Below, piece by piece: positions 1-14,500 of a stretch of 53,550 nt of DNA (its first letter is position 1; every line of letters begins with the position of its first letter). The stretch covers positions 246,701 through 300,250 of the forward strand of contig NW_003149274.1 in NCBI RefSeq assembly GCF_000003605.2. The letters are read 5' to 3'. The notes under the pieces are model-generated. The model was not told the origin of the DNA, ran no database searches, and was given only the letters and a program-made list of their open reading frames with translations. Made by a program: the position numbers and the translations under genes. Source of the stretch: Saccoglossus kowalevskii (lineage: Eukaryota; Hemichordata; Enteropneusta; Harrimaniidae).

Positions 1-199
1 TTCACAAGCTTTAATTAGGTAATTTTCATGTTATTGGAAGGTATCGAAAGAGTCACCGGCGGTAATCAGTGCAAGTCGCGTCCAGGTCAAACCTCATACT
101 TGTGATTTCCAATTGAAGAGCGCATTGGATTGTGGGAAAATCTATGTTTATCAACACAAATGTGGCACATGCGCAGCGCGACGACTTACCGCGCTTTAT
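1..199 (+). mobile_element. MITE family A, copy 1 (cut by window edge)
   Basis: This segment matches the last two thirds of the copies at 3031 and 34602, including GGAAGGTATCGAAAGAGTC, GCATTGGATTGTGGGAAAA and the terminal repeat GCGCAGCGCGACGAC. Its left end lies outside the window. Confidence 0.75.
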
Positions 200-862
200 G
201 ACCAACGCCCGGAACAGTGCATCATCACTTTATCCCCGAGTGCAGCGCCCTCAATGGTGGATAATTTGGCAGTTTTCGATAGCACGAGAATTTCACATTA
301 AGTACATTTTCCTCGGAATTACAATTATCGTCAATTTAAGTACAATTAAGGTTGTGTAAATGCCGGAATAGATAATAACACTGTTTGAAATATTATTGTG
401 AATTACGTGGGTGCGCTCTCGGTGTCAAAACTTCACGAGAGGACTCGTATTCAACTCGTATTCACGATCGGCAGTACACTAGCGCTGCATAAAAGAGCAC
501 ATTCTGCCCACCAGGTTCTCACATTTGTATTTGGGAGAATGGCGACCTTTCGGATGTGCACTTGAGGCTGTCTGTCGGTCCCGTGTCACCTTTCCTATCC
601 TCAGTGCACATAAATGATTCAGCAATAATCAACAGTTGTGAAACGCAGCATGACCGGATTGCGCCACCGAGATCATTTGCTAAGCAATGCAGTTGTGTTC
701 GTTTTTATTTAAAACCTTTTTTGTTAGAATATACTTTTGTTACCAATAAAATAAAAAAATAATTATATTTGGCGTACCAAATTGTAGCATAATTAATCAC
801 AATCCTATGACGTCATATGGACGTAGCATGTTTATTTAGAGTTATAACAAAAATACGCACAT

Positions 863-1044
863 TACTGTAAAATGACTAATTTTCACTGATTTACCATTTC
901 AGGTTTTAAATTCACAGTGTTATCATTTAGATAATGTGTTCTATGCCAAATTTTACATATTCACTGGGTTTTAATTTAGCGCATTTTCCAGTCAGCGAAA
1001 TAAGCTAAATTAAAACCCAGTGAATAATTAACCCTTTTACAGTA
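863..1044 (+). mobile_element. MITE family C, copy 1
   Basis: The element starts TACTGTAAAATGACTAATTT and ends CCCTTTTACAGTA, a short terminal inverted repeat. Near the right end an internal hairpin pairs TTCACTGGGTTTTAATTTAG with its complement CTAAATTAAAACCCAGTGAA. Confidence 0.75.
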
Positions 1045-1592
1045 TTCTGGAATAAATATATAATACATGTATAGTAGAAAGTGTCGTAATTCGTGGCATG
1101 TTATTCACCCTGTATATGTGACGTCATCAAATATTGTATGACGTGTTGTTGTTCTTTTCTTCTTCTCGGGTGAGCGATATCCCCCTCCCGCCGCCGGACG
1201 GTCTATCCAGGAAACACTTTTCGGGTGTTCCAGATATAAATAACATAGTTCTAGCAATATGTCCTAAAATATTACCACTTTTAAGACAAAGCAAATTAAA
1301 TTCCATAAACTGGTTTCTAATGCACGTTATATACTGTCTGGTTACGTCAACAGCTTGTAGCCTCGTTCGAAGTTTCTTCATGGCATGCGCGACTACCGTC
1401 TCATACGTACAAACAAAAGCGCCAAATTATTGCAGCTTTACGGGATTTTCCGTTGTTGCAAATCAAATGTTTACTTGGCATGCAGTGATGTGATAGATAT
1501 ATATTTGGAGGACGATTGTAGGGATTACTGCACGACTTGTGACGAAAGATACATCAGAGTGTATGGCTACTCCAACATACAAATCACGTAGT

Positions 1593-2561
1593 CTAGTTTG
1601 TAAGGAATTTGACATTATCTATGATTGAATAAAGAGTAGAGCCGTGGTTGTGACACAAAGTCGTAACTACGAGACTTTTAGCTACGTCTTGTAAGGTTGT
1701 ACTTGATAATTGCGGCAGGGCATAGATGTTTGTCAATTGGAACTGATTATCTCGTACAAAGTCACAGTCAAAGTATTGGTCATAGCAGCCACGGTAAGCA
1801 TCCAGCATGTTGAACTCGATATCTTTGCACGAACTCGAGTTCTTCCGGTATTCAGTCAGCATGGCGTTCATCACACACGTTTGTACGTTGCCCATTGACG
1901 TGCCGCCCTGGAATAAAACACAATAATTATTATTAGCAGCACATTAATTATAGACTCTATATAAAATATAACACACCCTGATTAAATATGGACAAAAATA
2001 TAATACAAATATGATGTGAATTTTGACAACAAACTTTGCATATAGCTAACAGGTTTGTGTACCAATATAGTGAATTCATCTTGACTGTATTGGGTATAGC
2101 TTGCAATATTTATAATTGTTTTAAAAAATTGGATATCATTCTTGAAAACTTAATGCATTTTTCAAACACTTTAACCATGCACCACTGTAACGTCTCAAAA
2201 AGTATGAGAAGTCATGATCACGTGTTACGTTTCACAAAGTACGAGATAGCATTAAGTTGATCAAAGAGAAGTGTAACTGAATCAAAACACAGAGCAATTT
2301 GTCAGTAATCAGCAGAATGGACAGTCAATTAACAATGGTACGACGCTTTGCCGTGGTCGTGATTTTAAGTTTCATGTGTACATGACATTAATGAACTCAC
2401 TGAGTTTTTCAGATACATCTTGTACTTGTTTTCTTGCTCACAGAACACCTTTCCAAAAGAGAGTGCGAACCCGTCTGGGCCACATGTATATCGATTCTCA
2501 AAACAATCAAAGAAATCACAGTCACCGAAAGTCGCTAATTCTTCACAAGAGCTATCACCAG
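1593..2561 (-). CDS. Stanniocalcin-like cysteine-rich domain 2 and C-terminus (two exons), residues about 1047-1204
   Basis: Exon 2401-2561 (phase 1 to 0) encodes SSCEELATFGDCDFFDCFEN followed by YTCGPDGFALSFGK and FC. Exon 1593-1907 encodes VQTCVMNAMLTEY, SSSCKDIEFN, GCYDQYFDCDF and then about 55 residues to TAG. The core C-x2-F-x-C-x-E-N pattern is shared with vertebrate stanniocalcins, and the later order of single cysteines in helical segments is also similar. Stanniocalcins are secreted glycoprotein hormones. In this context a hormone role is not implied: the fold may be used as a structural module. The match is from motif layout, not from an alignment score. Confidence 0.5.
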
Positions 2562-5500
2562 CTGGAATTAAAAGAAAAACGTGTAAGAACAAATCCATGG
2601 TCAATGCAAATCTACTTACAAGATTGTGGCTTATTGGCTGCACCAGTATAAAACTGTAAATCCTAAACTAACAAGTCCAATCGCCATTAAAGTGTGAAAT
2701 ATATCAACCACTTGAAGCTACCACTTGAACGTAATATTGATTACATATTTGAAAATATAATAAGGATTTGAACCAAAAAGTCACACATATCATATGGTTA
2801 ATATTTCACATTCACACTAAATGATTTGTACGATCTGGTTGACAATTTCAATTCAATGAAATAACGAGAAACAATATACTGAAGATATGCAAATATTTAA
2901 GGACTGTGGTCTTCGTGGCGAGCGCGTTCGAATTTCGCGTAAATAAACAATGTACTTTGTACAAGTCGCCCTTTTTTACAAGCAGAGATACGCGTTACGG
3001 CTAGTTTGCCAAAGAATTGTATTTCCATACTAAAGGATGGGGGGTCGTCGCGCCACGCATGCGCGAGATATTGGTCTCATATAAACAAAGATGGTGACTT
3101 TGACTTTTGCGCAGACAACGACTACAAACTGAGACGTCACCAAGCTTTACTTGGATAGTTAGATAGTGGTGAATGGAAGGTATCGACGTAGTCACCAGCG
3201 GTAATTAGTGCAAGTCGCGTTCAGGTCATAACTCGTACTCGTGATATCTTTAGAAGAACCCATTGGATTGTGGGAAAACCAATGTTTATCAACACAAACG
3301 TCGCACATACGCGGCGCAACGACCACCGCCTTTTAACATAATCTTGATTCCCCCATTCTTGTAAGAAGCGTTCTCCATTAACGTGACGTCAACATAAAAT
3401 AGATTGGTGAAAGTTTTTGTCATTCAAAACGAAAACAATGTTTAGTCGTTCGTTGTTTTAGAATACAATTATAGCACATTTTTCGAAAATATGTTTTTCA
3501 TTGACGGATGACTACAGATCTGAACATCTCACATCCATGGCGCTTTGTCACTAGAGGGTGCGATTTACAAAAAAGTTCATTGCAACTACGTATCCCAATC
3601 TGCAACCAAAGTATCAATAATAATAATATGCTATTTCTCAAACATTCATATTCGTGGAAGAAAACATAAAATGTAACATCTATCAAATATGAGGGTGCGC
3701 CAATCAACATTAATTTTAGAAACACTCACATAGTGTGGGTGGGGTTGACGAGACTCCTTCCAGCAATCTCTGCCTGACACTGGTCTTCATTGCTTCCAGA
3801 ATTCCATCAAGGTCATGGAAATTTCCAAGATGGAAGTACAAGGTCAGTTTTTCCACTTCTTGTTGGAGAAACTTCAACGTAGCGCTTTGTGGGTCCTGGT
3901 TAACCGTAGATAACAGCTGGTCAATGCTCGCTTTATAAGCTTCTAAGTTCTCGGCATTCTTCAAGTGTTCGTATAAGCTACCAGTCGATGCATCCCGGCG
4001 TAACCGATTTGAGATAGGTGGTTGAACACAGGAGGAATAGTGATTCTGGCCGTCGATATACAAATTATAGCACTTGGTGGAACTGTACACCTGCGGTATA
4101 TGTTTATATTCGTCCAACATTTTCAATCCTACGCATCTGAATATTGACTGGCGGAACTGAAAGGTGAAATCATACACGACTGTCATTACTTCGACGATCG
4201 TATTACGACCACAATTGAATAATAATTATCAAACACGTGAATGTAACAGCAAAATTCACGAATGGATCTGCATGTCCGCTTCAAATACACAAATAGTAAC
4301 TGAAATCACAATCTCATATTCAATCAGACAAATCATAATCAGGTACGTACCCCATCAGGCAAACTTTTACATCTATCGTGCAAGACACTGGTGATATCTA
4401 AGGATGAAGGACAGATGCTATGTCGGTCTTTGAAACACTTGAAGAATTCACAATCACCGTTATCTGCCATCTCTAGGCAGGAGAGTGCAATTCCTAAACG
4501 AAAAACATTTGTTATTTATTTCCCTCGACATGATAGATATGAAGAAACTGTAAAAATTGTAAAAAATATTGTCTACGAGTACATTGCAAACAATGACGTC
4601 ATTACATGAATGTCACCTATAAGGACACTCTACAAAAAACACCTTGATGTAGTTTCCATTTCCTGCTTTATTGCACACACGTACATTTCAATTCTGTGTC
4701 AGTTATTCGATAACATTTATCGTTACAGTGCATATTGAAGCACATTTTTAATAGTGTTGTCTGATATTGCATGTTTAAATGATTTATCGTAAAATAAATA
4801 CGTTCAATGTAGCAATGGATGTTTTGGTGTCTACAATAACAATATGTGCACATGCGCATTATTATCTCGATTGCAAACACGTAAGTTGGCTTCAGCTAAA
4901 CTATCACGTAACTGTGTTTTAATATTAAGGTTGTCAATTATCGTGTTCATGTTACACCAAGTACGGGCTAAGATTTAAGCTGATCTCATGTGTTTGCATA
5001 TCGGCTAAACCCAATTGCGTTTACGCACGAGAGGAAACATCGGTTAACTAGTATCAGATTTAGCCAATACTTAGTCTATTCTAAGCGTTCGCGCATGTTT
5101 CTTTGTTTGTTTTGCATGGGCTAACGTTTTCGACCACATAGCTCGTGCTAAGCAGCTGTATGCGAACGCAACTCAGAGTCAGATAAAGCTTCAAATAAAC
5201 TGTACTGGCACTCAAAATGCTAGACGCATAAGACACGTTGATAATTTCACCGAGAATGACATGTAAGGTATATACACACACAGACAATATTACAAATACG
5301 TAATCGCATTATGTCTGGAGAAAGATGAAAAACCAGTCACGAGTTTGCGCCTTATTATCGTATAATAACCGTATAATTGTAAATTCTGGAATAATGTGTG
5401 CACAGACCTACCTGTACGTAGAACGGCAACTTTATTCACCCCGCCACAGACATCACTACCTCTACCAGAACAACGCGTCCCGCAATCAGATCTTGGGACC

Positions 5501-8500
5501 ATATTACTGAGTGATACACAAATCAAAACTAGTTGAAAGAATGATGAGAATTTGCTCCCGGTGCCAACATTGACTGTGCATAATCTGAACTACCATGTAC
5601 CGAAAATTTACCTAAAGAATGCGCATGCGTGAAGAATTACTCGTGCGTAGTGTATTCAAACAAATCAAAGCGTATTCCCATTTGTGTTTATTTTGCAGAA
5701 GAGTATAACCATCGAAACCATACCATCAAAAGTATCCTAAGTTATCCCCCTAATAATATCAATTTTAGTCACAGATGACAAACATACCTTTGTTGTTGAC
5801 CATTTCCACAGGAACAAGTGTCTCCTTGCGTCAACCCGGCATATTCGTAACCCTTTTTGGAACACAGCGCCACACAGTGATGTGGGTACATGCGGTCAGA
5901 TGAAAACGTTTCATAGTTCAACGAAGAGTGCGACTTGTCCACGCAACCTATATAACCTGTAATAAATATGCGTATGTGTATAGGTTAGACTAGAGTGCAC
6001 AACATTTTTTTGAGATTCGAAGTACCGATAAATCAAGTTTAAGCACGTTAAGTTTTATTAACACATTAATATTAATGCAATTTTCGCAAAGTATGTATTA
6101 ATATTGAAGGGAGGGAGGGTCGTCACCTGCGCACGTGCCACAAGGCTCATGGGTAGACGCTTGTTTGTAAACAATGACACGCAATGGCCATCTGACGCAT
6201 GCGCAGTTGACGACTCCCGTTTTAATTAAACAAATCAATTCAAATACATTTATGCATACTGTGCTATTTGACACCTAAGGGAAACAGTTTATACACTTTG
6301 CATTGCGAGTAATTGACGTTTATTTATCATGCAATGACATTAAATGGGATTTTTGATTTCACAGGCAAAGTAATCTAATATTGTCGGCGATGGGTGCACA
6401 CTGGTTGTAATTTAATGTAATTCAATATATGAAGATAAAAACAGCTGATCATAGAATAACTCGTAATCATTCATTTTGACTATGATGGCCTGGGAATCCA
6501 TTTACATTTATAACATAACATTGCGCATCGCCCATTGTTACAAGTAGTTTACACCGTTAGCTTGAGTTCTTTTTAAGATAACACAGTCACACTTATAAAG
6601 TATAACGTTCTCTGAAACTCACCTGTTCTGTATACTGAATTTCTCAAGTTTCCGCCACAGAGGGTGCCCCTAATAGAATAACGACATTCATGCGAGCACT
6701 CGGTTGGATCATTGGCTGTTCCATACTGTGCGTACGACTCCCCACACCGACAACTCAACTGCGATGACGTGTACTGAAGTCCGGCATACGGGTACGCCCT
6801 CGCTCGGCAGTACGACGCACATGTATCTACGGAAGTTATGGAACTTGACGTTGATTTGTGTATCAGGGCTGGCAACGATGCATCGTCCTTGTAACAGCCA
6901 ATGTAATCTGGAGAGATAAAAATACGTAATTAGATAAAACGGTCTCATTAGCGGTGAATTTCATTTAGCTATAATAATGTACCTTTCTAAACTGTTATGA
7001 TTAACTAATAAAATCCGGATTGGTGGTTTCCATTTACTCGTATGTGAAATACATTAATATATATTACATGAAAGATACATCACATGAAAGACGAACACGC
7101 ACACAAATACTAACATAAAGCAAATGACAGGGGACCCGAACCTTGACTGGGAAAGACACCTTGTCTGTAAATGTGTACGCGGTATCAGGACACACTCAGA
7201 GGAACAATGACGTCATAGTAAAGGCTCCCATCACGAAATAATCTTACAGACAGTTTGTTTGCATCCAATCAGACAGCATTGTATTGATCAGTGTTACATT
7301 CTGCGTCATTGATATACAGGCCATAAACAGTATATAAAACAGTATACCGAACAGTATACCGACGTGAGTGGTTAGTATTACTGGTCAAAGAGAACAGATC
7401 AATATGATTATGTAGTAATAATTTAACTATATTTTCAGTGAAATACATTCAACAAGTGTTGCGGTATTCATTTTTGATTGATTATATTAAAGCAACGGTG
7501 AATACATACGTATCTAAACACCGTTTGTATCTCCGTGAAAAAATGGTTTGAATAAGACCCGTAAACACAAAACAGATAAAAAGTGTTCAGCCCAAATTCA
7601 AATCTATTTTTTCACGATACACAACATTTTAAACTGCGATATGCAGCTTTCTGAATATATATATATAACATGTCGCAGCTGTCATCTGCATGATCTATTA
7701 GCTCAATTAAAAAAAAAACATTGTTAAAAGGTTTATCTCACCTTTAATACTCGATGTTAATATGAGAAAGATTCATTTACGTTATTAGATATTTAGTATT
7801 CAGAGTAGCAAATAGAAAAGTAATATGTTATATCAGGCTTGAAAGTAATCCGACCGAGTAACTGTAACAGCTGTGCAAATACGTAAGACAAGTTTATATA
7901 TTTTCTACTCGCCTTTTATTAGTGGCGCGCCCTTGTTTTATGTCGACAATGCTCATTGGCATAACAGGGCAACATGACTGTGGGTTATTTTGGGGGATCG
8001 CGGAGAGCATCGTGGGAAACACGAACATTGTAACTACGATAATTGGCCTGACATCCACCAATGTATTGTACGACAGGGCGTTGTTGACAAGATTTGATGT
8101 ATGTAGCTATTTTATTTAAACAAAGATGAATATGTATAAATGTAGTTCAGGTACACAAACAACACATCCTGTGTGCATATTGTCAAACCACCCTTCCAAC
8201 CAATCTGAAATGAATCTTGCATACTGGATTCATGTTTCAGTAATAATTCCAAACAACTGTGACGGGAAAAAAACAATTTTCGTATTATTTTACCTGAGCA
8301 TAGTGTAGTTTCCCCGGAGTCATTTTCCAGTAAATCTGCTTCAAGATTTCTACGAGTTGGGAAATCATCTTTGAAGTCTCTCAGCTCGGATATAGCGTCG
8401 TTCCAGCGTTGATTGGTCACGTGACCCCAGAATGTCGGAAACCTCCCCGGACTGCCATATTGGAAATAAACAGAAGCAATGACAGTTCTTTGTGCAACAG

Positions 8501-11500
8501 TCAATTCATCGTACTTTTTTAGATTTCTATTCCCTAAATTAAATAAATAACAAAGTTACATGTACTTTCCGTTACATCTTGAAGTCGCACACAATCAAAT
8601 TGAACTGTTTTAGTAAAATGTGTCCCTGAGTTTGAGTGTGCTTACATTCGTAGTGCATATCACGTGATATGAACGAAATATTTGAACGTGTTTACGTTAC
8701 TACAGTGTGGTGATTGATATTTATTGCTATTCTGTCTCAGTAATGTAAGGTTATATTTGTTCAAATTAAGGTGTGACATGAATACAGTTAGTCATACCAA
8801 GAACAGACTTGCAGTGTACGTATGTATCGTCGTAGAAGTGTGAGGCTCGTATTGACACGAAAGGTTATTTATCGAAAACAACATTGATCCTAACCTATTA
8901 CGCACACTACATCTTCAAATATACAGAGAAAAATACAAGTGCATCAAACAAAAAACAGCAAACAACACATTCAAAATACAGGATGCCATTTCAAAATATC
9001 GATTCTCGTCCAATATTACATGTAGTGTATGCGAGATTAAATGAACGCAACCAGAACATATTGCATCAGAATCAAAGTTCCGTATTTCGAAACCGACATA
9101 AGTTATGATATTTGGAAACTTATGAGACTGAGTTGAAATGTCGACTTTCTTAACGTCCGAATGACATATTAACCTTTAGAAATTTGTGTACGCTACATGA
9201 AAATGGATGAATGTTACTAAATTTGTATAATAGATCAAAGAAATTGGAATTATTTATAGTAACTTAAAACGATAGTCTACGATTATAGCTGTAAACACTG
9301 GAATCAGTAAAGCCATATATTTTATAAATTCTAACTGTTCATGATTTCGAATGGGATAGTTGCACAGTACATGTACATGGAAATGGTGTTGTTACTGGTC
9401 GAGCCAGTCCAATCATCTTTTTTCGATTCGATTCGAAACAGATTGGTTTGTATATCAACATGAATTCATTGATTCCCGTTTCCTGTGACTGTTAATATTT
9501 TGCGAAAATCATGAATCATAACGTTATACCTATTTCCGCCACTTTATTGTCGTACGCTCTCCTGACGTCATCTATTTCTTTGTCCATGACACGGTTACTG
9601 AGTTGTGTTGCTTCGTCTTTTTCGAGATGGAGCCCTCTTTCATTTAGTTTGTTCTGCGCTGCCGTTCCCTGAGAATATTATAAGGTAATATTGGACGGAG
9701 TGTGTTGCAGCAAAATGAATCGCATGCAATGTTGTATTTAACAGAGAACTACTGAAGTATTTCAATATGAATTTTAGCGACGAATTACGTATATGACGTG
9801 ATGATGACGTCAAATGTTTGATTATGTAGTCGTTCAATTTAAAAAAGGAAATATCATTATTGTGTATTGACACATGTAACTGGTATCGACTCTGTGTACG
9901 GCGTTTCATTTACGTCACAAAAGCGCGTCGTCGCTAGGGGGCGGTACTACAATCGAAGCACTGTTTCTCTCAGCGAGTTCACTTTGAGAAGTCAACATGA
10001 CGTAATATTATTATAATTCTGAAGATCGTTACACATCTAAAACAATACTAACCCTTAGACCAAAATACGGCGTGAATTTTGTTATGATTGTTTTAGGGAC
10101 ATCCATATCCCGGAAATATTTAGCGTTTTTACTTCCCAGGTCGACACCACTACCGATAGTGACTCCACTGTTTGCATGGACGTTACCATGTTTGTCTTTG
10201 GGAACGTATCCATCCATACGGAAACCTTCACGAGCTCTGATGAATGATTTGTCGATAAGACAGTCTTGTGATACTACGGCGACGCCTACATTGGGAAGAA
10301 AGTACAAGTATCCATAAAGTCACTGAGTCAAATATCTCCATCGTAATAATACAAAATTGATGATGCTCTGCCTAGCTTTTAAAATCGAATAGTAAACAAC
10401 GCCATAACCGGAGTTAAAATCCCCTCGAAATGTAGCTGATTCAACCACACCAGTAATGGCCATATTGGAATTGTTGACCAAGCCGAATGTATCAGTCCTA
10501 TATTTTGTATTAACGGGTTGGTTTTCTCTGAGGTTCTATTCATAAATGTAATGTTAGTACGATGCCATATTAAATCAAAACTGTTTGAAATACAAAAACG
10601 CCATCAATAGACCATTTACCTTTCACTACGAGATCTCGCGTTTTGCGTGAAATTTATCTTAGAAACAGGGAAAAAAGGACATAGCGTCGTAATGACTTCA
10701 AAACATCGCGTAGAATTTGATGAACGCGAAAATATTTTGGGAGCATTTTCATGCTTAATAATGTGCCATATAGATTTGATGATGGTCAATTTTGATGACG
10801 TAGGGATATCTCAACGTAATATTTCCCTCTCAATGATCGGAATTTTGACACTAAGCTACATTTTGCGGCAGAAGTTCGATACAAGCCTTTCACGCAATAC
10901 GAGATCTCGCAGTGAAAGTGAAAAAAACCTATTGTATTTGTATTTGGAAGCGATTGAAATATAAGCGCTTTCACTGATACTAAATTATAATTGCAGTGTG
11001 ATACCATATCTTACTCCCGTGGCCAAACAACACGGCAGTATCCACCAGAGGTTGTACTTGCTGTCATGTATAGAAGTACCATTATTTCCACTTTCATCAT
11101 GTTAGATTAATATCCGGTGATTAAACTAGCCTCAGTCGGGCCGCACGTGCAACATAATACACGAACACAACGCGTGCCAATAAATTGCAACGCGATTCCC
11201 CTAACACGTTATGTTCATTGTACGACAGGGCGTTGTTTACTACAAATGACGTATGTCTAAATTTGCGTATATATTGCCTTAATAAAACTCGTACATAACA
11301 ATTCGACCTTTGACTTTTGCTGACCCGACTACGTATCTTACTAGTGTGTACTTTTATGTACTCATTCAACAAATACATTGTCTGAATTGGTAAGGAGAAA
11401 TGGTTATTCGAAAGTAAATCATGTTTTATTCTTATTTCTTATAAGTAACGAACGAAAAAACGGCGCAAAACTAATTGAGAGTTGACCTAACAAGTACACA

Positions 11501-14500
11501 ATGTTCTCTTTTGATATATAACGTCTGACTCTAGCTATACGTTATTTTATTTGTATAAACGTTGGTGTTAACGTTGTCCATAACAAATTATGAACGGCTT
11601 TGACATTAATAATCAATTTTATATATACCTATCACGTATCGTTGCCAAAGCGGTTTAATTTTGAACTGAAAACAATTTGCATATTATAAGTAATACTGCA
11701 GCAGGTAAGTACACTGTACCTGAATCTGGACTTGGATCAGAAGTTGGATCGGGACTTGCATCGGGACTGGGACTTGGATCGGGACTTGAACACAGGTTCG
11801 TTTTCCCGGAGTCTTCTTCCAGCAAGTCTGCTTCCAGATTTCTTCTAGTCCCGAAGTCGTCTCCGAAGTCCCTCAGTTCCGCTATAGCATCGTTCCAACG
11901 TTGATTGGTCACGTAACCCCAAAATTTTGGGAACCTCCCCGGACTGCCATATTGGAAATAAACAGAAGCAATGACAGTTCTCTGTGCAACAGTCAATTCA
12001 TCGAACTTCTTCAGATTTGTATTGCCTGAAAATAAACCAATAATTTAAAAAAAAGTCATTATTTATACTTCTCGGCAATGGGCGTACCGTATCTGTGTAA
12101 ACGATCCGCCAGACCTGGCACAAACCTAATTCACGCGTTTATCGCGTTAGCGTAGCGCATTTATTTCACTCACGTCGCGCATCCCCCGCACTTTTTTAAC
12201 GAACCACACAGAGTGACGAATTGACTCGTCCAGCCATAATTATTTGTATTTTTGATGACACAACTTTCCTAAGTAGGTTATCTCACATACAATGGAGATC
12301 ATAGACGTTAGATGATGACGTTGTGTTTTCAAGAAGTTGGTTTAGATAGCCACTGCAGTGGGCAAAATGAGCGATGCCAATATGCGATACTTGCGTGACG
12401 GAAAAACATTGAACGAACGAATAATGTATTGTGTTGTTATCCAAAGACAAATACGTTCGCTTTACTCAGGCCCGTGATCCTTGGTAATTTTTTTTTATTT
12501 TATTTTTGGGAGGAGTTCTAGGCTGCTTTCTTTTCTCGAAAAAAACTAGACTGCATCGCATGTTAGCGTTTTCGAACTGGTAGTGAGTACCATTCGTGCA
12601 GTCAACGTGCGTAAATATTTCATATTTTACGAATCATGTGACATATTACCAATTTCCGTCACTTTATTATCGTATGCTCTTCTGACGTCGATTATTTCCT
12701 TATCCATGACACGGCGACTGAGATCTGTGGCTTCGTCTTCTTCTAGATGAAGCGGTATTTCATCCAGTTTGTTTTGTGCTGCCGTTCCCTGGAAAAATAT
12801 TAATATTATTAGCATCAGAAAATATCACACAAAAACATTTCAGTTACTATTAGTGCATCACCATCTATTTTGTATTGGCAGACGATCACAGGTCAGACCA
12901 CAGTCTCGGTGTAGAGGGACTGTGGTCAGACTAATGCCGACTCTGTGAACATTTACGCCACGGAAGCGCTTCGTCGCTAGGGGGCGCTACTACAAAGAAT
13001 GCCTTGTTTCTAATCAAACTTGAGGATGGCATATTATTATACTCCAACCGAATATCACACATAAAAAAAAAACTTATAGTAACCCTTAATCCAAAATACG
13101 GCGTGAATTTTGTTATGATTGTTTCAGGGACACCCATGTCACGGAAATAGTTGGCATTTTTACTTCCCAGGTCAACGCCATTGCCGATAGTGACTCCACT
13201 GTTTTCATGAATATTGCCGTCTTCGTCTTCAGGAAGATATCCATTTACACGGAAACCTTCACGGGCTTTGATAAATGCTTTATCAATAAGACAGTCATTT
13301 GATGCCAAATCTACAATAAGGATATAATAATAGAAGAAAATATCTGATTAGCTTGGTTGCAGAAACTTTTATATTTACCACGGAGACGTTTCTAGTAACA
13401 TGTATTGTATACCCATGTTTATTTTTCAGCTTAATGGACTAACCATCGTATACCTCTGGCATATCACGGTAACTAAAACTGTGGACATATTCAAGTTCTC
13501 GACTACTCCGCCAATCGTGCCAAGATTCCCACTTTAAATTAATGACTGTAACATTCACAACAGCAAGTAGAAAATTATACCCCCTGAAGGTATTATTAGA
13601 AACTTCTGATTCAATAAGCGCAGAGGGATACACAAAAGTAAATGTCTCCAGTCAAATCATTTCTATCGCATGATCATTTGCGTTCTTGGCGTGTGTTGAT
13701 ATTGTCGCTTGGGACTCGATTCCCGCGCGTACGCAGGTGACAACGCTCCCGCTTAAGTAAATGAAGATAAACAAGCTTAATATTCATAGACTGAAGAAAT
13801 AAACAAGTAAGAAATTATAATACACTCTACCTGAATCGGGACTTGGCCCGGGACTTGCATCGGAACTGGGACTTGTATCGGGACTTGAACACAGGTTCGT
13901 TTTACCGGAGTCTTCTTCCAGTAAGTCTGCTTCCAGATTTCTTCTAGTCCCGAAGTCGTCTCCGAAGTCCCTTAGTTCCGCAATAGCATCGTTCCAGCGT
14001 TGATTGGTCACATGACCCCAGAATGTTGGGAACCTCCCTGGACTGCCATATTGGAAATAAACGGAAGCAATGACAGTTCTCTGTGCAACAGTCAGTTCAT
14101 CGTACTTCTTCAGATTTGTATTCCCTGAAAATAAACCAATAAAAAAGTTTATTATTATTTACATTTCGATGCAATGAGCGTACCATTACTTCTACTCTGT
14201 GTAAACGATCCGCCAGACCTGGCAAAAACTAAATTAACGCATTTATCACATTTGGCGTGGAACATTTATTTCACCCGCGCCGCGCATCCCTGGCGCTCAC
14301 GTTGCTTATTATCATCGCACTTATTTACCGAACCACACAGTGACGAATTAAATCGTCCAGTCATAAATATTTGTATTTTTTATAGCATCATTTCTCCAAA
14401 GAAGTAATCTCACATACAATTGAGAACATTGGTGTTAGGTGACGATGTTGTGTCTTTAAGAAGTTGGTTTAGATAGCCACTACAGTGGGTAAAATGTGCG

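Noticed and set aside
7922..8119. 65-codon plus-strand frame overlapping the module c region
   Set aside because: Antisense intron sequence with a block also found near 11.2 kb; part of the segmental duplication.
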